In this document: piece by piece, positions 6,801 to 7,779 of the stretch
How positions within the stretch are numbered: position 1 is the stretch's first letter
How the letters are laid out: every line of letters begins with the position of its first letter
Origin: Thermotoga sp. 4484_232
Lineage (GTDB): Bacteria; Thermotogota; Thermotogae; Thermotogales; Thermotogaceae
NCBI GenBank assembly: GCA_002084985.1
Contig: MZGO01000074.1
Location: 1-7,779, forward strand
Direction: 5' to 3'
DNA length: 7,779 bases
The notes under the pieces: model-generated
What the model saw: only the letters and a program-made list of their open reading frames with translations
Database searches by the model: none
What the model was told of the DNA's origin: nothing
Made by a program: the position numbers and the translations under genes

Positions 6801-7779
6801 GTGGATTTAACCACGGAGATAGCTGGTATAAAGCTTGAAAATCCTCTAATGCCGGCATCGGGTCCCCTCGTAGGGGATTATGAAAAGATCATGTACATAG
6901 CGAGCCTGGGTGTGGGAGGAGTTGTTACGAAGACGATTTCCACAAAACCTGCTGAGGTTCCAAGGCCATGCATATACGGTGCGCGAAATTACGTTATGAA
7001 TTCAGAACTTTGGTCGGAGCTTCCTCCTGAGAAATGGATAAAGGATATTCTCCCAAAATTAAGAAAAAATCTCAAAATCCCTTTGATAGTGAGTCTTGGT
7101 TACACAAAAGAGGATATGGAAGAACTCGTGCCTGAAGTCGAGGAGTTCGCAGATGCTTTCGAGATATCAACACACTACATAGGTAAGGATGTTTCGATCG
7201 TAGGTGAAATAGTTGATACCATCAGAAAGTATACTGAGAAACCCATCTTCATGAAATTGAGTCCCCACATCCCGGATCCTGTGAGGTTCGCCGAGATCGT
7301 CAAGGAAAGAGGAGGAGATGGTATCGTCGCCATAAACTCTTTGGGACCTACCATGATGGTAGATCTCAAAACAAGAAGTGCCCTCTTTGGAAAAGATGGT
7401 TACGTCTGGATATCAGGCCCCGTTATAAAACCCCTGGCCCTTGCGATGGTTAACATGGTGAGCCAGGTTGAGGGTATAACCGTTATAGGAGTTGGAGGGA
7501 TAAGAAGTTCTGAGGATATTCTTGAATTTCTTCTTGTAGGGGCAAAAGCTGTTCAGATGCTATCCTCTGCTCTTATATTCGGGAAGGATATATACAGGAG
7601 GATATTGAAAAGCCTACCAGGTACACTCGAAAAATATGGTTTCCAAAGTATAAGAGAAGTCGTGGAAACTTCCTTGAGAAAGAGAGAAGTGATGTACGAA
7701 CCGAGGCATCCAAGGATAAATCTGGAAAAATGCACCTTCTGTAAGGTGTGTGAAATGGTTTGTCCGTACTTTGCGATAG
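6801..7779 (+). CDS. PreA-like dihydropyrimidine/dihydroorotate dehydrogenase homologue with C-terminal ferredoxin domain, 3' partial
   Basis: An open frame of 326 codons that runs off the right edge. Start GTG 6801 lies behind a G-rich ribosome binding site (6790-6796), 12 bases after ssnA. Residues 1-~295 are the FMN-binding TIM barrel of dihydroorotate dehydrogenase/dihydropyrimidine dehydrogenase: NPLMPASGPLVGD (14-26), VVTKTIST with K44, N67 in VMNSELW, K152 in FMKLSPHIPDP, N179 in AINSLGP, and the FMN phosphate loop VIGVGGIRSSEDI (228-240). A ferredoxin-type segment follows: C311-x2-C314-x2-C317-x3-C321-P, as in PreA and the DPD C-terminus; a second cluster would lie beyond the window. 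The usual N-x-S-C-P motif holding the catalytic cysteine is replaced by EISTHYIGKD (121-130), so a standard pyrimidine reaction is doubtful. In this cluster it may be the flavin reductase of the purine-type pathway (inference). Confidence 0.87.
   Translation, partial: MDLTTEIAGIKLENPLMPASGPLVGDYEKIMYIASLGVGGVVTKTISTKPAEVPRPCIYGARNYVMNSELWSELPPEKWIKDILPKLRKNLKIPLIVSLGYTKEDMEELVPEVEEFADAFEISTHYIGKDVSIVGEIVDTIRKYTEKPIFMKLSPHIPDPVRFAEIVKERGGDGIVAINSLGPTMMVDLKTRSALFGKDGYVWISGPVIKPLALAMVNMVSQVEGITVIGVGGIRSSEDILEFLLVGAKAVQMLSSALIFGKDIYRRILKSLPGTLEKYGFQSIREVVETSLRKREVMYEPRHPRINLEKCTFCKVCEMVCPYFAI

Noticed and set aside
1..7779. CRISPR arrays, tRNA or rRNA genes, insertion sequences
   Set aside because: No regularly spaced repeats, no cloverleaf-like or ribosomal sequence, and no transposase motifs or terminal inverted repeats were seen while reading the window; a covariance-model scan was not possible here.

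Overview
The window looks like chromosomal DNA of a Thermotogota bacterium (Thermotoga-like). Arginine is written mostly as AGA/AGG and isoleucine often as ATA, ribosome binding sites are strong purine runs, TTG and GTG starts are common, genes are packed head to tail, and the proteins are rich in Lys/Glu. All genes lie on the + strand. Species cannot be fixed from the sequence alone.

Region 1 (1-2100) looks like what is left of a sugar operon. A near-consensus sigma-A promoter (32-60) precedes a GntR/HutC-family regulator with a UTRA ligand domain (108-836). An SIS-domain phosphosugar-binding protein follows (848-1585). Next is a short chimeric reading frame (1598-2053) whose first ~40 residues are the N-terminus of an FGGY sugar kinase and whose remainder is the C-terminal part of an unrelated beta-rich protein. 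This suggests that a large deletion removed most of the kinase and perhaps further genes. A T-rich possible terminator closes this unit.

Region 2 (2168-7779) is a tightly coupled set of purine/ureide-type genes: an M20 metallohydrolase of the YgeY type, a YgeW-type knotted carbamoyltransferase, a hydantoinase/dihydropyrimidinase (HyuA-like), an SsnA-type amidohydrolase, and a PreA-like flavoprotein that runs off the right edge. In enterobacteria and clostridia the ygeY, ygeW, hyuA and ssnA families sit together in clusters linked to selenium-dependent xanthine dehydrogenase-like enzymes and anaerobic purine (xanthine/urate) breakdown. By analogy, deamination by SsnA, reduction of a heterocycle by the PreA-like protein, ring opening by HyuA, ureide hydrolysis by YgeY and carbamoyl-phosphate release by YgeW could form one pathway. 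The exact steps are inference.

The notable points are as follows. (i) ygeW is broken by an out-of-frame internal deletion that removes the carbamoyl-phosphate-binding STRTR segment. (ii) The kinase remnant is a second deletion scar in the same window. (iii) ssnA appears to begin at a rare ATT codon behind a strong Shine-Dalgarno sequence and overlaps hyuA. (iv) The PreA-like protein lacks the catalytic cysteine motif of dihydropyrimidine/dihydroorotate dehydrogenases, so its reaction may differ. I saw no RNA genes, CRISPR arrays, insertion sequences or transposase genes.
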